From a virus, in IMG/VR virus record IMGVR_UViG_3300037486_000582, positions 44,578 to 108,577 of that record: a stretch of 64,000 bases of DNA. The stretch is one strand, 5' to 3'. Shown piece after piece: positions 25,977 through 33,408 of this stretch; positions within the stretch are counted from its first letter, which is position 1; every line of letters starts with the position of its first letter. A program made the position numbers and the translations under genes. The notes beneath the pieces are model-generated. The model searched no databases and was not told where the DNA came from. It saw only the letters and a program-made list of their open reading frames with translations.

Positions 25977-26486
25977 CTACCGCGCGACTGTTCTGCTCGT
26001 GTCGGGCAGGTAGACCCGCGCCAGTTGCGTTTCACCTCGACGCTGTCGATTTGGCCGCGGACGGGTGACCGGATCGACTGTCGCTCCGGACATGCCCTGT
26101 CGGGTCAGCATCTCTCCGATGGCCTGTTGCTCTCGGTCGGTGAGCGGACGCGTCCTGCTCCCTCGGCCGACCGAATTGAGCTCGATCCGCCCGGTGTTCA
26201 CGTCGCGGTTCACCTGGAGCCCTTGGTCGCGCAGCCCGGGGACGACGCTGATGGCGTCGACCAGAGCCCGCTCGGCTCGGCGCTGGCGCTGTTGCGGCGT
26301 CTCCGCATTCGCAGCCGCGACATTCCGCTGCACGTCCGCGAGCCGTGGAGCCCCGCCGGGGATGAGCCCGGAGGCCTCGACCACCGTCGCCGTCTCGGCC
26401 GCGGCTGCTCCGCCGCCACCGCCGGCCGCGGCACCGCCAGCTCCACCACCGCCGCGACCGCCGCCTCCTCCGCCTCGACCGCCCAT
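25977..26486 (-). CDS. MGGRG-leader protein 3 (169 aa)
   Basis: Leader MGGRGGGGGGRGGGGAGG. Body helical first (RNVAAANAETPQQRQRRAER), then GLQVNRDVNTGRIELNSVGRG and LTDREQQAIGEMLTRQGM, ending in a basic beta segment (ETQLARVYLPDTSRTVAR). AGGAGG before ATG 26486. Confidence 0.78.
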   Translation of the reverse strand: MGGRGGGGGGRGGGGAGGAAAGGGGGAAAAETATVVEASGLIPGGAPRLADVQRNVAAANAETPQQRQRRAERALVDAISVVPGLRDQGLQVNRDVNTGRIELNSVGRGSRTRPLTDREQQAIGEMLTRQGMSGATVDPVTRPRPNRQRRGETQLARVYLPDTSRTVAR

Positions 26487-26507
26487 GACTTACCTCCTGC
26501 TCGCCCG

Positions 26508-26909
26508 CTACGGGGTCCGCTCACCGGGGCGCAACCCGGCCTGCCTGATCCGCTCCTCGCTCGGTCTGACGCCGGACGGGAGCTGGCGCAGCTCGTTCAC
26601 CGTGAGCCCCGACGGGAGCGTCCCTCGGCGGTTCATCGCGTCGGTCGCGTTCATCCCGACGCCCTGCCACGTAGCCGAACGCCAGTCGCCCCAGACACCC
26701 CGCGTGCTGATGCCCTCACCGAGCGCGCGCAGCTCCGGGTCCGAGAGCGTCTGCAGCCGGGCTGGCGAGAAGTCCCCAGCCGGGTCCGTTGACGCCGCTG
26801 CCTCGGCGAGCACCGCGGCTGCTCCGCCGCCGCCACCGCCGCCTCCTGCAGCAGCCCCACCGCCGCCTCCGCCTCCCCGGCCACCGCCGCCACCGCCGCG
26901 TCCGCCCAT
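26508..26909 (-). CDS. MGGRG-leader protein 2 (133 aa)
   Basis: Leader MGGRGGGGGGRGGGGGGG, Ala/Gly spacer, then LQTLSDPELRALGEGISTRG and LTVNELRQLPSGVRPSEERI, short helical repeats around SDPEL and TVNEL. AGGAGG before ATG 26909. No known domain. Confidence 0.78.
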   Translation of the reverse strand: MGGRGGGGGGRGGGGGGGAAAGGGGGGGGAAAVLAEAAASTDPAGDFSPARLQTLSDPELRALGEGISTRGVWGDWRSATWQGVGMNATDAMNRRGTLPSGLTVNELRQLPSGVRPSEERIRQAGLRPGERTP

Positions 26910-26918
26910 CGTCGCCTC

Positions 26919-27269
26919 CTAGTAGCTCCGCAGCGCGTCGCGGAGCTGCGGGTCCAAGTCACGGTTGTTGTGCCGAACTCCGTACATGAAGTTCCGGGCG
27001 TGGGCGGCCAACTCGGGCGGCGGGTTCGCGTCGAGGTACGTCCTGGTCGCACGGATCAGGTCGCGCCTGGCTTCGCCGTGGTCGCCCTTGTACCACCCGT
27101 TGAACGGCGTCATCCGGTCCATCCGGTCCATCGCGGTGATGGACTGCTGCAAGGATCGCCCGGCCGACGCGACGGCGGGCGGTACTGCAGCGGCTCCACC
27201 GCCGCCACCCGCGGCAGCCCCGCCACCGCCACCGCCACCGCCACCGCCTCCGCCACCACGTCCGCCCAT
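26919..27269 (-). CDS. MGGRG-leader protein 1 (116 aa)
   Basis: First of the tandem set. Leader MGGRGGGGGGGGGGGGG, Ala/Gly spacer, then a helical body with DRMDRMTPFNGWYKGDHGEA and a tail LDPQLRDALRSY. A junction motif (27288-27299) and AGGAGG precede ATG 27269, so this gene likely sets expression of all five. The Gly codons are mostly GGC/GGT/GGA in irregular order, so the tract is not a simple trinucleotide repeat. Confidence 0.78.
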   Translation of the reverse strand: MGGRGGGGGGGGGGGGGAAAGGGGGAAAVPPAVASAGRSLQQSITAMDRMDRMTPFNGWYKGDHGEARRDLIRATRTYLDANPPPELAAHARNFMYGVRHNNRDLDPQLRDALRSY

Positions 27270-27271
27270 GT

Positions 27272-28045
27272 TCAGCCTCCTGTCCCCGTTATTGCGTCGA
27301 CCGGCTCCGCGTCTGCCTCGTCATCGAACAGGCCGTCCAAGAGGCTCAACTGCCGCGTGTCCACGGGACCACGTTCCAGCCGCGAACGCATCTCGAGTAT
27401 ACCCTTGGGCGAGAAGCGAGCGAATGACGAAAGGTCTGCCACGCCGAGGTCATCCCAGAGCTCCCCGTACACGAGGACCATGGATGGCTGAATCGTGTCG
27501 ACCATCGCCCGGTACCCCTCGCAGAACCGACGTCGCACATCCTCCCCGACCCTGATACCTACCGTCGAAACGCAGACCGTCGAACGTCGCGCGATCCCGG
27601 CAAAGCAGAAGTCGAACGTACGCCAGTCGCCCCAGTTGACCGTGGGCACCACGACCGCCCCGCGAGCAGCCCAATAGGCGCCGAGCCACCGCGAGCGGTA
27701 GGTGTTCCAGAGCTGAAGCGCGGGCGGCCACTCGACGTACATGCTGAAGTCCGGCGTCAGCACGCCCTGCGCGCCAAGGACGTAGCGGTCGTACCTCCCG
27801 GGATTGTTCCAGACCGACTCGAATCGGTAGTCGTCGAAGAAGAAGTGCCAACAGCCGCCAGCCACTTCGTCGTCGTCGAGCTTGTTCCGGTTCACCCACG
27901 GAAGCAGCACGTCCGGCACCCAATCGACCGGGCCGGCGACATCTGGGAGGCCGAACCTGTTCGCGCTCCGATACAAGGACGTCGCGTGGAGCGGGTCCCA
28001 GTTGCCGGGGAGGCACTTCCAGTCCTTGACGTTCGGAATGCCCAT
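27272..28045 (-). CDS. DUF4417-family protein
   Basis: 257 residues. The pattern of the family is visible: VDWVPDVLLPWVNR, CWHFFFDDYRFESVWNNP, VLTPDFSMYVEWPPALQLWNTYRSRWLGAYWA, VVVPTVNWGDWRTFDFCFAGI and VLVYGE-like strands. DUF4417 proteins are known from phages and plasmids, without an agreed function. The start ATG 28045 lies 22 nt after a junction motif. Its 3' end contains the junction motif of the MGGRG set. Confidence 0.85.
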   Translation of the reverse strand: MGIPNVKDWKCLPGNWDPLHATSLYRSANRFGLPDVAGPVDWVPDVLLPWVNRNKLDDDEVAGGCWHFFFDDYRFESVWNNPGRYDRYVLGAQGVLTPDFSMYVEWPPALQLWNTYRSRWLGAYWAARGAVVVPTVNWGDWRTFDFCFAGIARRSTVCVSTVGIRVGEDVRRRFCEGYRAMVDTIQPSMVLVYGELWDDLGVADLSSFARFSPKGILEMRSRLERGPVDTRQLSLLDGLFDDEADAEPVDAITGTGG

Positions 28046-28526
28046 GGCCTTCGTTTCTACCACGCCGGTCATTGAGCGTCTGCTCAATGACGTGGCCGTG
28101 ACGTTGCTACCGCTGCTGGACGACAAGCTCCCGGTGCTCCGCCGGCCGCATGAGCGCCTGGCCTCGGCGGACTTCATCGCCCTGTTCAGCGATGAAGATG
28201 CCGCTGCCATCCGGCTCGGAGAACGTGGGCGCATTCGCGTTCACGGCGTCGGGCACACATCCTGTCGGATCACGGTGATGCTGCGCGGACAGCGCCGTAT
28301 CGCGCTCCGCGCCGAGGTCGTGCGCGTTGCGCTCGTTGTCGGACTGGTCGAGATCGCCACGTCCTTCGGTTGGGACGTGGCGTACTCCGGTGGAATCGAG
28401 TCGGTGACGCGGATAAACGGGCTCGGGATGATCAAGCACCGTCCGGCGGTGGCCCTTGGGGATCTTGAGGTACGGAACCCCGGCGCTCCAGCACCGCGGA
28501 GACGAAGGCCCACGGCGGGCAGTTGA
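28044..28526 (+). CDS. Rightward small protein of the RLG-motif family (160 aa)
   Basis: On the plus strand an open frame from ATG 28044 (or 28038) encodes a protein with SDEDAAAIRLGERGRIRVHG, the same motif as more than a dozen minus-strand proteins in this window (for example ATGAAIRLGERACAVVTV at 41195-41686). Minus-strand frames here look like shadows. Its start codon shares the CATG of the divergent DUF4417 start, so one of the two starts may be wrong. Its last 95 bases overlap the end of the convergent gene at 28432. No clear ribosome site. Confidence 0.6.
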   Translation: MAFVSTTPVIERLLNDVAVTLLPLLDDKLPVLRRPHERLASADFIALFSDEDAAAIRLGERGRIRVHGVGHTSCRITVMLRGQRRIALRAEVVRVALVVGLVEIATSFGWDVAYSGGIESVTRINGLGMIKHRPAVALGDLEVRNPGAPAPRRRRPTAGS

Positions 28527-29601
28527 CGGCCTCGCTCCAGCCCACCGCCCGGGCAAGCCTGTCCCACTCGCGGTGCTCGTTGACCAGGGATGCCTCCTCG
28601 GTCCAGTCGTGGCCCCAGCCGACCGTCCCGTCCATCGCATGAGACGGCCCGTCGACCCACAGGGCGCTTGCCGCAGCCAGCTCGGCCGGCCGGTCGACAA
28701 GCGTCACGTCCCAGTACGGGTCGCACCAGGCATCGCACCAGCGCGTTACGTCCTCGTCCAGCGTGGGCTCGACGCGCACGCGGACGGGCGGGTCCAGATG
28801 GAACTCGCGGAAGTCGTCGCCGACGTATCCATAGACGGTGCGCGCAACCAGGATCTTCCCGACGTGGGCAGCGAACTCCGCGCGACAGAGCGCCTCGGCG
28901 CGCAGCCGCCCCGCCGCCTCCGGACCGGGCGGACTGACGCGCTCCGCCGCAACGGGCTCCCCGAGCGGAGCAGCGCCGGCGACAGCCGCCTTGATGGCGA
29001 TGGTGGCCTCGTCCGGTGTGTTCCAGCCGTCGGGGACAGCCGCCACGATTGCGTCGATCCAGCGACGGCGCGACCGTGCGAAGGCGGCGACCCGCTCGCG
29101 CAGCTCCAGAATGGTCGCGTTGGCGTCGGTCAGTGCATCTGGAAGTTCGGGGTGCTCGACGCGCGGTAGGCGCCCCATGATGCTCTGCGAGAGCCCGGAC
29201 AACTCATCAGCGACCTGGTAGCAGGCCAGCGCGCGTTCCTCCGCCAACATGTCCACGACACGCGGAGCGCCTTCCTTGCGGAGCCGCTTCGCCTCAGCCT
29301 CGTGTCGGTCGCCGGCTGCGAGCACGAGATCGACGACGCCTGGCGGCGGCCCGGCGAGCGCCGGGTTGGCGACGTCGGACTGGTCGGTTTCGCCCAGGTC
29401 GAGCTCGGCCTGGCGTTCGGCTTCCAAGTCCTCGCTGTTGTGCAGCGCCCCCAGGTCCGCACGCTCCCGCAGCAGCAGCACGGCTTCGTCGGCAAGCCCG
29501 ACACCGAGCGCCGCTGCTCGTGGGGGCTCGGCCATCGACGAGTACCTGTTGAAGCTGTCTCCGAAGACGGCTGCCCAGACCTGACGTTCCAGCAAGTTCA
29601 T
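28432..29601 (-). CDS. Hypothetical protein (389 aa)
   Basis: ATG 29601 overlaps the upstream stop (ATGA). The N-terminal two thirds are helical (LLERQVWAAVFGDSFNRYS; DEAVLLLRERADLGALHN); the C-terminal third has CDAWCDPYWDVTLVD and HAMDGTVGWGHDWTEEASLVNEHREWDRL, rich in Trp and acidic residues. Not recognised. Probably co-expressed with the YkgJ-like gene. Confidence 0.7.
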   Translation of the reverse strand: MNLLERQVWAAVFGDSFNRYSSMAEPPRAAALGVGLADEAVLLLRERADLGALHNSEDLEAERQAELDLGETDQSDVANPALAGPPPGVVDLVLAAGDRHEAEAKRLRKEGAPRVVDMLAEERALACYQVADELSGLSQSIMGRLPRVEHPELPDALTDANATILELRERVAAFARSRRRWIDAIVAAVPDGWNTPDEATIAIKAAVAGAAPLGEPVAAERVSPPGPEAAGRLRAEALCRAEFAAHVGKILVARTVYGYVGDDFREFHLDPPVRVRVEPTLDEDVTRWCDAWCDPYWDVTLVDRPAELAAASALWVDGPSHAMDGTVGWGHDWTEEASLVNEHREWDRLARAVGWSEAVNCPPWAFVSAVLERRGSVPQDPQGPPPDGA

Positions 29602-30374
29602 GGTGCCTCCACGCTCTCGGCGAACTGTCGGATGATGTCCAAGATGCCACGCGAATCGAACCCGATCACGGAGCCCGCTTGGTTCGCTGCGATCTTGGCC
29701 AGGCTGACGTGGTCGATGGCAGACTGACGACGGATCGTCTCCCAGAAGTCGTCCGCCGGGCCAACGTCGGCATCCAGCCACGCGGCAACCTGAAGTGGGA
29801 GCCCGCGGACGTAGATGTCGCGCGGCCACCCGAGCCCCGCGGCGGCGGTCATCGCCACCTGGATCGAGGTCGCCACCGGAGCCCCGTTGTCGACCACGGC
29901 GACCATCGGCCGCTCCCCGTCTTCGCGCTCCGCGTAGGGACGGCAGGCGTCCCGCCCATCGAAGACGATGTACGTCCTGCAGCTGGTCGGCCTGACGGCG
30001 TACACGGTGCAGCGGTTCTGTCGGTCGAGCAACGGGCACCGGCTCATGCGCTCGCTCTCCCGACCGACGAGCAGCGTACGCTCCTGCTTCTCGCCAGCTC
30101 GGCGCAGTGCGCGGCGAAAGGAACGCGTCGCCCGACCGGCCGCGGTCAAGGCGCGAGCGACGGCCAGCGCCTCGACGAACGTCGTCAGGACTGGCTGGTA
30201 GCAGCAGTGCCCAAGCCCGCAGCCCGGACAAGCCGCCCGGCGCCCATCCACAAGCAGTCGCACTCCGGCCGCCTCGGACCAGCGGTCCGACGACCGCTTC
30301 ACCATGGCGTCCACGTCGGACAGCCGTTGTCCGAAGAAGACGGCCTCGGCCGCAGCGTCGAGCGCCCTACCCAT
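29598..30374 (-). CDS. YkgJ-family cysteine cluster protein
   Basis: 258 residues. CPGCGLGHCC near residues 49-58 and CPLLDRQNRCTVYAVRPTSCRTY form the CxxCxxxCC...C...C-x-VY-x-RPxxCR pattern of the YkgJ-like (zinc/iron-chelating, UPF0153) family. The function of the family is unsettled; binding of Fe-S or zinc is assumed. ATG 30374 overlaps the upstream stop. Confidence 0.82.
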   Translation of the reverse strand: MGRALDAAAEAVFFGQRLSDVDAMVKRSSDRWSEAAGVRLLVDGRRAACPGCGLGHCCYQPVLTTFVEALAVARALTAAGRATRSFRRALRRAGEKQERTLLVGRESERMSRCPLLDRQNRCTVYAVRPTSCRTYIVFDGRDACRPYAEREDGERPMVAVVDNGAPVATSIQVAMTAAAGLGWPRDIYVRGLPLQVAAWLDADVGPADDFWETIRRQSAIDHVSLAKIAANQAGSVIGFDSRGILDIIRQFAESVEAP

Positions 30375-30570
30375 GCAACCTCCGCCGCCCCTCCAGCCAA
30401 CGCCCGATGGCGCCGTACAGCTCGCGGACGTGGTCTTCGTGGAGCACGAGGCACGCTGCTCCCTCCGGCAGCACGACCTCGAACATCAGCCCGTCCGCGG
30501 CGTCCGGCCGGACGATGAGCCGCGACTCGTAGTGGAGGCCGGACCCGACCCCTTCCTTGGAGGTCAGCAC
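30367..30570 (-). CDS. Small hypothetical protein (67 aa)
   Basis: GTG 30570 lies within the end of the upstream gene. Beta-rich (YESRLIVRPDAADGLMFEVVLPEG, ACLVLHEDHV) with a basic helical tail. Unknown. Confidence 0.58.
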   Translation of the reverse strand: MLTSKEGVGSGLHYESRLIVRPDAADGLMFEVVLPEGAACLVLHEDHVRELYGAIGRWLEGRRRLHG

Positions 30571-30869
30571 GGCCGGCCCCGCTCCGCGTACAGCGACATG
30601 AGCAGCGCGATGCCCGAATCGCGGGACACCGTCATCCGGGCAGTCCACGGTGACAACCCCTGGGCCGGTCGAACCTCCCAGTGGTGCGGCCCCTCCAACA
30701 ACCACCCGAGCCGTGTCGCCAGCGAACTGCCTGGAGCGACCCGCCTGGTCACCTCGTACTCGCCGCGAACGCGCTGACGGACGATGACCCTGGCGTCCTT
30801 CGCTGGGCAGCCGCCTTCCCAGTGGCCGAGCGCGTCCACGAAGGCGACCTTCTCCGCCGCGTAGTCCAT
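30564..30869 (-). CDS. RLG-motif-like small protein (101 aa)
   Basis: Starts MDYAAEKVAFVDALGHWEGG at ATG 30869, which overlaps the upstream stop by one base (TGATG). GSSLATRLGWLLEG resembles the RLG motif weakly; beta strands on both sides (ARVIVRQRVRGEYEVTRRV; PHHWEVRPAQG). Unknown function. Confidence 0.6.
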   Translation of the reverse strand: MDYAAEKVAFVDALGHWEGGCPAKDARVIVRQRVRGEYEVTRRVAPGSSLATRLGWLLEGPHHWEVRPAQGLSPWTARMTVSRDSGIALLMSLYAERGRPC

Positions 30870-31138
30870 CAGCGCCCCGTCTCGTGCCAGTAGGCGCAGC
30901 AGTTCTTCAGCTCGTCGACGGCGTCCATCGTGGTACGAGACGGCCGCAGCACGAGCGTCCGTCCCCAGGCGGACAGGAGCCACGTCGAGAGCGGGCGCGC
31001 GACCTCGATGCCCCAGCAGGACGGCAGCCAGTACCAGACGCGGTTTCGGCGCACCGAGAGGCGCGGCAGCGCCCGCGTCACCTCCCGACAGAACCGAACG
31101 ACCCCTATCCGCCCCATGTAGCGTTCCTGCGTGGGCAT
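30869..31138 (-). CDS. Small basic hypothetical protein (89 aa)
   Basis: Trp- and Arg-rich (RLSVRRNRVWYWLPSCWGIEV; STWLLSAWGRTLVLRPSR), ending LKNCCAYWHETGR. Start and stop each share one base with the neighbouring genes (TGATG), so it is part of a tightly coupled string. Confidence 0.6.
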   Translation of the reverse strand: MPTQERYMGRIGVVRFCREVTRALPRLSVRRNRVWYWLPSCWGIEVARPLSTWLLSAWGRTLVLRPSRTTMDAVDELKNCCAYWHETGR

Positions 31139-31341
31139 CAGGCCACCCCCGTCGGGTGAGCAGCCCGTCCCCGCGCCTGCTGCGCCAGGAGCCGCATGGA
31201 CTTCGCCTGCTCGCGGAGCGCCCGCGCGTTGCTCTCCAGGCGGTCAGCCTCGGCCTCGACGCCCGCTGCCTGGCGTTCCCAGGCTTCCGCGTCGCAGATC
31301 TCGTACCGCTGTCGCGCGTCGGCCATCACCGATCCGTTCAT
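31138..31341 (-). CDS. Small coiled-coil protein (67 aa)
   Basis: Begins MNGSVMADARQRYEICDAEA after CGGAGG; one continuous helix follows with heptads (GVEAEADRLESNARALREQAKSM, at most a few breaks). A junction motif is at 31357-31368. First of a coupled run reaching to 29598. Confidence 0.65.
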   Translation of the reverse strand: MNGSVMADARQRYEICDAEAWERQAAGVEAEADRLESNARALREQAKSMRLLAQQARGRAAHPTGVA

Positions 31342-31448
31342 CGCGTCCTCCGTTCTGGTCATTGAGCGCCTGACGGGACCAGGCCTCCTGCAGTCGCGCT
31401 GTCCAAATTGGCTGGAATGGCAGCCGCGGTCAACGGCTGCTCGCACCG

Positions 31449-31649
31449 TCAGGCCAAGCCGGCGGTGGCGCGACCGGCCACGATCTTGATGACCAGACGC
31501 TCCAGCGCCTCCTTCAGCGACGCGTGCTGGCTCTCGAAATTGGCGTTCTTGCTGTAGGCGCGAACGGTCCACAGGCCGATCTTCCTGTGGGCGAACATCT
31601 CCGTGATCTCCAGCTCCCCGAACGTCTCGTCCAAGCCATCCAAGTGCAT
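31449..31649 (-). CDS. Small hypothetical protein (66 aa)
   Basis: MHLDGLDETFGELEITEMFAH with KIGLWTVRAYSKNANFESQ and a helical tail. It follows the DUF3850 gene by four bases. Not recognised. Confidence 0.6.
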   Translation of the reverse strand: MHLDGLDETFGELEITEMFAHRKIGLWTVRAYSKNANFESQHASLKEALERLVIKIVAGRATAGLA

Positions 31650-31653
31650 CCCG

Positions 31654-31947
31654 CTACCCTACCCTCTCCCACCGCGCCCACGCGGTGCCGTCGAACGTCT
31701 CGAGGAACTGGAGCCCCATCACCACGAATCCCTCCGGAACCCCGAACTCGGGGCCGGCCGTGATCCAGGTCACGCCCGCCCGGAGGGCCATCCCGGACAT
31801 GCGGCTGTACTTCGGGATGAACTCCCACAGCTCGAGCAAGTCCCCGACGTGGAAACCGCGATCGTCCTTCCGCCACTCGTACGTCTTCAGCCCGTCCTTG
31901 ATCGCCATGAACTCCCGAGGCCAGCACTTCAGGGTGTGGACCTTCAT
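31654..31947 (-). CDS. DUF3850 (ASCH/PUA-like) protein (97 aa)
   Basis: MKVHTLKCWPREFMAIKDG and KTYEWRKDDRGFHVGDLLELWEF match the start of DUF3850 proteins (H-x-LK-xWP...G-KxxExRxxDRxFxVGD). ASCH-like folds bind nucleic acid or modified nucleosides. A single base is shared with the tiny upstream frame. Interesting beside the ASCH-like repeats of the giant ligase fusion. Confidence 0.85.
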   Translation of the reverse strand: MKVHTLKCWPREFMAIKDGLKTYEWRKDDRGFHVGDLLELWEFIPKYSRMSGMALRAGVTWITAGPEFGVPEGFVVMGLQFLETFDGTAWARWERVG

Positions 31948-32030
31948 CAGAAGTCGACCTCCGCGTTCTCCACAATCGCCCGAAGGTCCGCGCCCGGCGG
32001 AACGGTAGCCTTAGCTCGCGTCATCTTCAT
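31947..32030 (-). CDS. Possible 27-aa peptide gene
   Basis: MKMTRAKATVPPGADLRAIV then ENAEVDF and stop. The ATG lies inside the end of the upstream gene and the stop overlaps the DUF3850 start (TGATG), fitting the coupled pattern of this string. Too short for a firm call. Confidence 0.4.
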   Translation of the reverse strand: MKMTRAKATVPPGADLRAIVENAEVDF

Positions 32031-32244
32031 CCACAGCCTCCAAATCCCGGGCCGCAAACCAGAAGGCGATCGCGCCCACCTTGACGGAGTAGCGGATCGG
32101 CGCATAGCTGCGCTCGCCCATTGCCGGACTGTTCTGCTCCGGGCTGCAAACCTCCGCGACCTCCGCGACGACTTCAGATCCGCGCAGACGCACCCGCTCC
32201 CCGACCTTGAACGGGTTGCCCTTCGACCCGCGCCTACCCGGCAT
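32011..32244 (-). CDS. Small SH3-like protein (77 aa)
   Basis: GNPFKVGERVRLRGSEVVAEV is a typical KOW/SH3-like opening, followed by RYSVKVGAIAFWFAARDLEAV, as in phage proteins with an SH3-type barrel. Basic head, acidic tail. ATG 32244. Confidence 0.65.
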   Translation of the reverse strand: MPGRRGSKGNPFKVGERVRLRGSEVVAEVAEVCSPEQNSPAMGERSYAPIRYSVKVGAIAFWFAARDLEAVDEDDAS

Positions 32245-32476
32245 CGTCCCCTCCGTCGATCTCCGGCGCGAGCCACGCCTCCACCATGTCCAGTGCTTCA
32301 CGCACCGTGTGCGCCGCAGCCGTTTGGGGCAAGGGCTGGTCGCCTTCGACACAACCACGGAGCCACCACCCGCGCTTGCCGCCGACCGCGCAGTATTCGA
32401 TTCGTAGTTGCTCCGTCGTCGTCAACTTGAGCGCGCGGGCGAGTCGTTCTTCGCGGGCTATCACCGAGAGGTTCAT
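32234..32476 (-). CDS. Small hypothetical protein (80 aa)
   Basis: MNLSVIAREERLARALKL, then beta strands LRIEYCAVGGKRGWWLRGCVEG and a helix TVREALDMVEAWL. ATG 32476 overlaps the upstream stop. Reminiscent of dsRBD-like or HicB-like alpha/beta units in pattern only. Confidence 0.6.
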   Translation of the reverse strand: MNLSVIAREERLARALKLTTTEQLRIEYCAVGGKRGWWLRGCVEGDQPLPQTAAAHTVREALDMVEAWLAPEIDGGDDAG

Positions 32477-32718
32477 TCGTCCGCCTCCGCAACGAGCAGC
32501 TCCGCGTACTCGTCGCCGTAGCACTCGCGCACCGACTCGACGACTACGTCACGAAGGCAATCAGCCGGGGTGTCGCCCGCGTCGAAGCTCTCGCGCAGCG
32601 CCATGTCCTCCAAGTCGAACAGCTCCAGCGGAACGCGCGCCCGCACGAGCACGTCGACATCTTCCAGCCACTCGGCGAACGCCCGGTCGCCGTCGGCGTA
32701 CTCCGTCGCCCGGCTCAT
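32473..32718 (-). CDS. Small acidic protein (81 aa)
   Basis: Strongly acidic, helical (DRAFAEWLEDVDVLVRARVP; DYAELLVAEADE-like end). Such acidic proteins in phages can mimic DNA, but nothing beyond composition supports that. ATGA-type overlaps on both sides. Confidence 0.6.
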   Translation of the reverse strand: MSRATEYADGDRAFAEWLEDVDVLVRARVPLELFDLEDMALRESFDAGDTPADCLRDVVVESVRECYGDEYAELLVAEADE

Positions 32719-32972
32719 GTGCCGACCCGCTCGAGCGCCCCCGGGTGAACATAGAGCGCCCCGGCGTCGTCACGGACAACGGCGTAGCCGTGTGGTTTGG
32801 AGAAGCGGTCGAGGACGAACCGCCGCCCGAGCACCGCCCGCGCCACCGCATCGACCGCGTAACGCACGATGACCTCGTCACCGGGCTTCAGCTTCCGCCA
32901 CTTCTCGTCGCCCCTGTCCCGGGCGACCGCAGCCGACAACGGCGTCCGCGTGAGTTCTGCGCCCTGTGCCAT
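32715..32972 (-). CDS. Small protein with MAQ-leader and SH3-like core (85 aa)
   Basis: Begins MAQGAELTRTPLSAAVARD after GGAGGG; core KLKPGDEVIVRYAVDAVARA and RRFVLDRFSKPHGYAVVRDD. The head resembles that of the 39-aa frame at 33214-33333 (MAQEAEMTKTSLSRAATPD), suggesting a local duplication. Confidence 0.62.
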   Translation of the reverse strand: MAQGAELTRTPLSAAVARDRGDEKWRKLKPGDEVIVRYAVDAVARAVLGRRFVLDRFSKPHGYAVVRDDAGALYVHPGALERVGT

Positions 32973-32983
32973 CGAACCCTCCT

Positions 32984-33217
32984 TCACCCAAGCATCCGTT
33001 CCAGCCGAGCAGCGAGCACTTGCGCCCCTCCCAGCAGGCGCAGCTCCTCCCCAGCGTACTCCGTTCCAACGCGCTCCCCGCGGACCACAATCACGGCTAT
33101 GCCGTGGATCGGCTTGTCGCTCGCCCGGACGCGTTCCGCCGCCGCCAACAGCAGCTCCGCCCACCCGTCGATGTCGGCTGGGCTGTCGCGAAGGACGTGG
33201 ATGTTCGCCCCGCTCAT
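32984..33217 (-). CDS. Small hypothetical protein (77 aa)
   Basis: MSGANIHVLRDSPADIDGWA, helix ELLLAAAERVRASD, strand HGIAVIVVRGERVG, helix AQVLAARLERMLG: an alternating alpha/beta pattern. ATG 33217 overlaps the upstream stop (ATGA). Confidence 0.6.
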   Translation of the reverse strand: MSGANIHVLRDSPADIDGWAELLLAAAERVRASDKPIHGIAVIVVRGERVGTEYAGEELRLLGGAQVLAARLERMLG

Positions 33218-33333
33218 TGCCCGGCCCGGCCCGGTGCCTGTCCAGCGAGGTTCCATCGCGTCTGCGCCTCGGGCGCGTCCGGAGTGGCCGCCCTGGACAG
33301 CGAGGTCTTCGTCATCTCCGCTTCCTGTGCCAT
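33214..33333 (-). CDS. Possible 39-aa protein, truncated relative of the 32715 gene head
   Basis: MAQEAEMTKTSLSRAATPDA, then Gln/Arg/Trp-containing tail ending in GQ and stop. A junction motif (33351-33362) and CGGAGG lie upstream, and its stop overlaps the next start, so translation is likely. Similar head to the gene at 32715. Confidence 0.5.
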   Translation of the reverse strand: MAQEAEMTKTSLSRAATPDAPEAQTRWNLAGQAPGRAGQ

Positions 33334-33408
33334 GTTGCCTCCGCGCCCCGGGTCATTGCGCGCCCGGTGGGCGCGCGCAAGGAAGAAAGAAACCGTCGGC
33401 GACTCCTG

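Noticed and set aside
24975-27269. MGGRG genes as classical RiPP precursors for the SPASM enzyme
   Set aside because: The Gly-rich segment is at the N-terminus and the bodies are 90-140 residues without a core-peptide look; kept only as a loose possibility, not annotated as such.
25300-27300. Plus-strand proline-rich frames opposite the MGGRG genes
   Set aside because: Poly-Pro runs are the antisense of the Gly tracts; no ribosome sites or domains.
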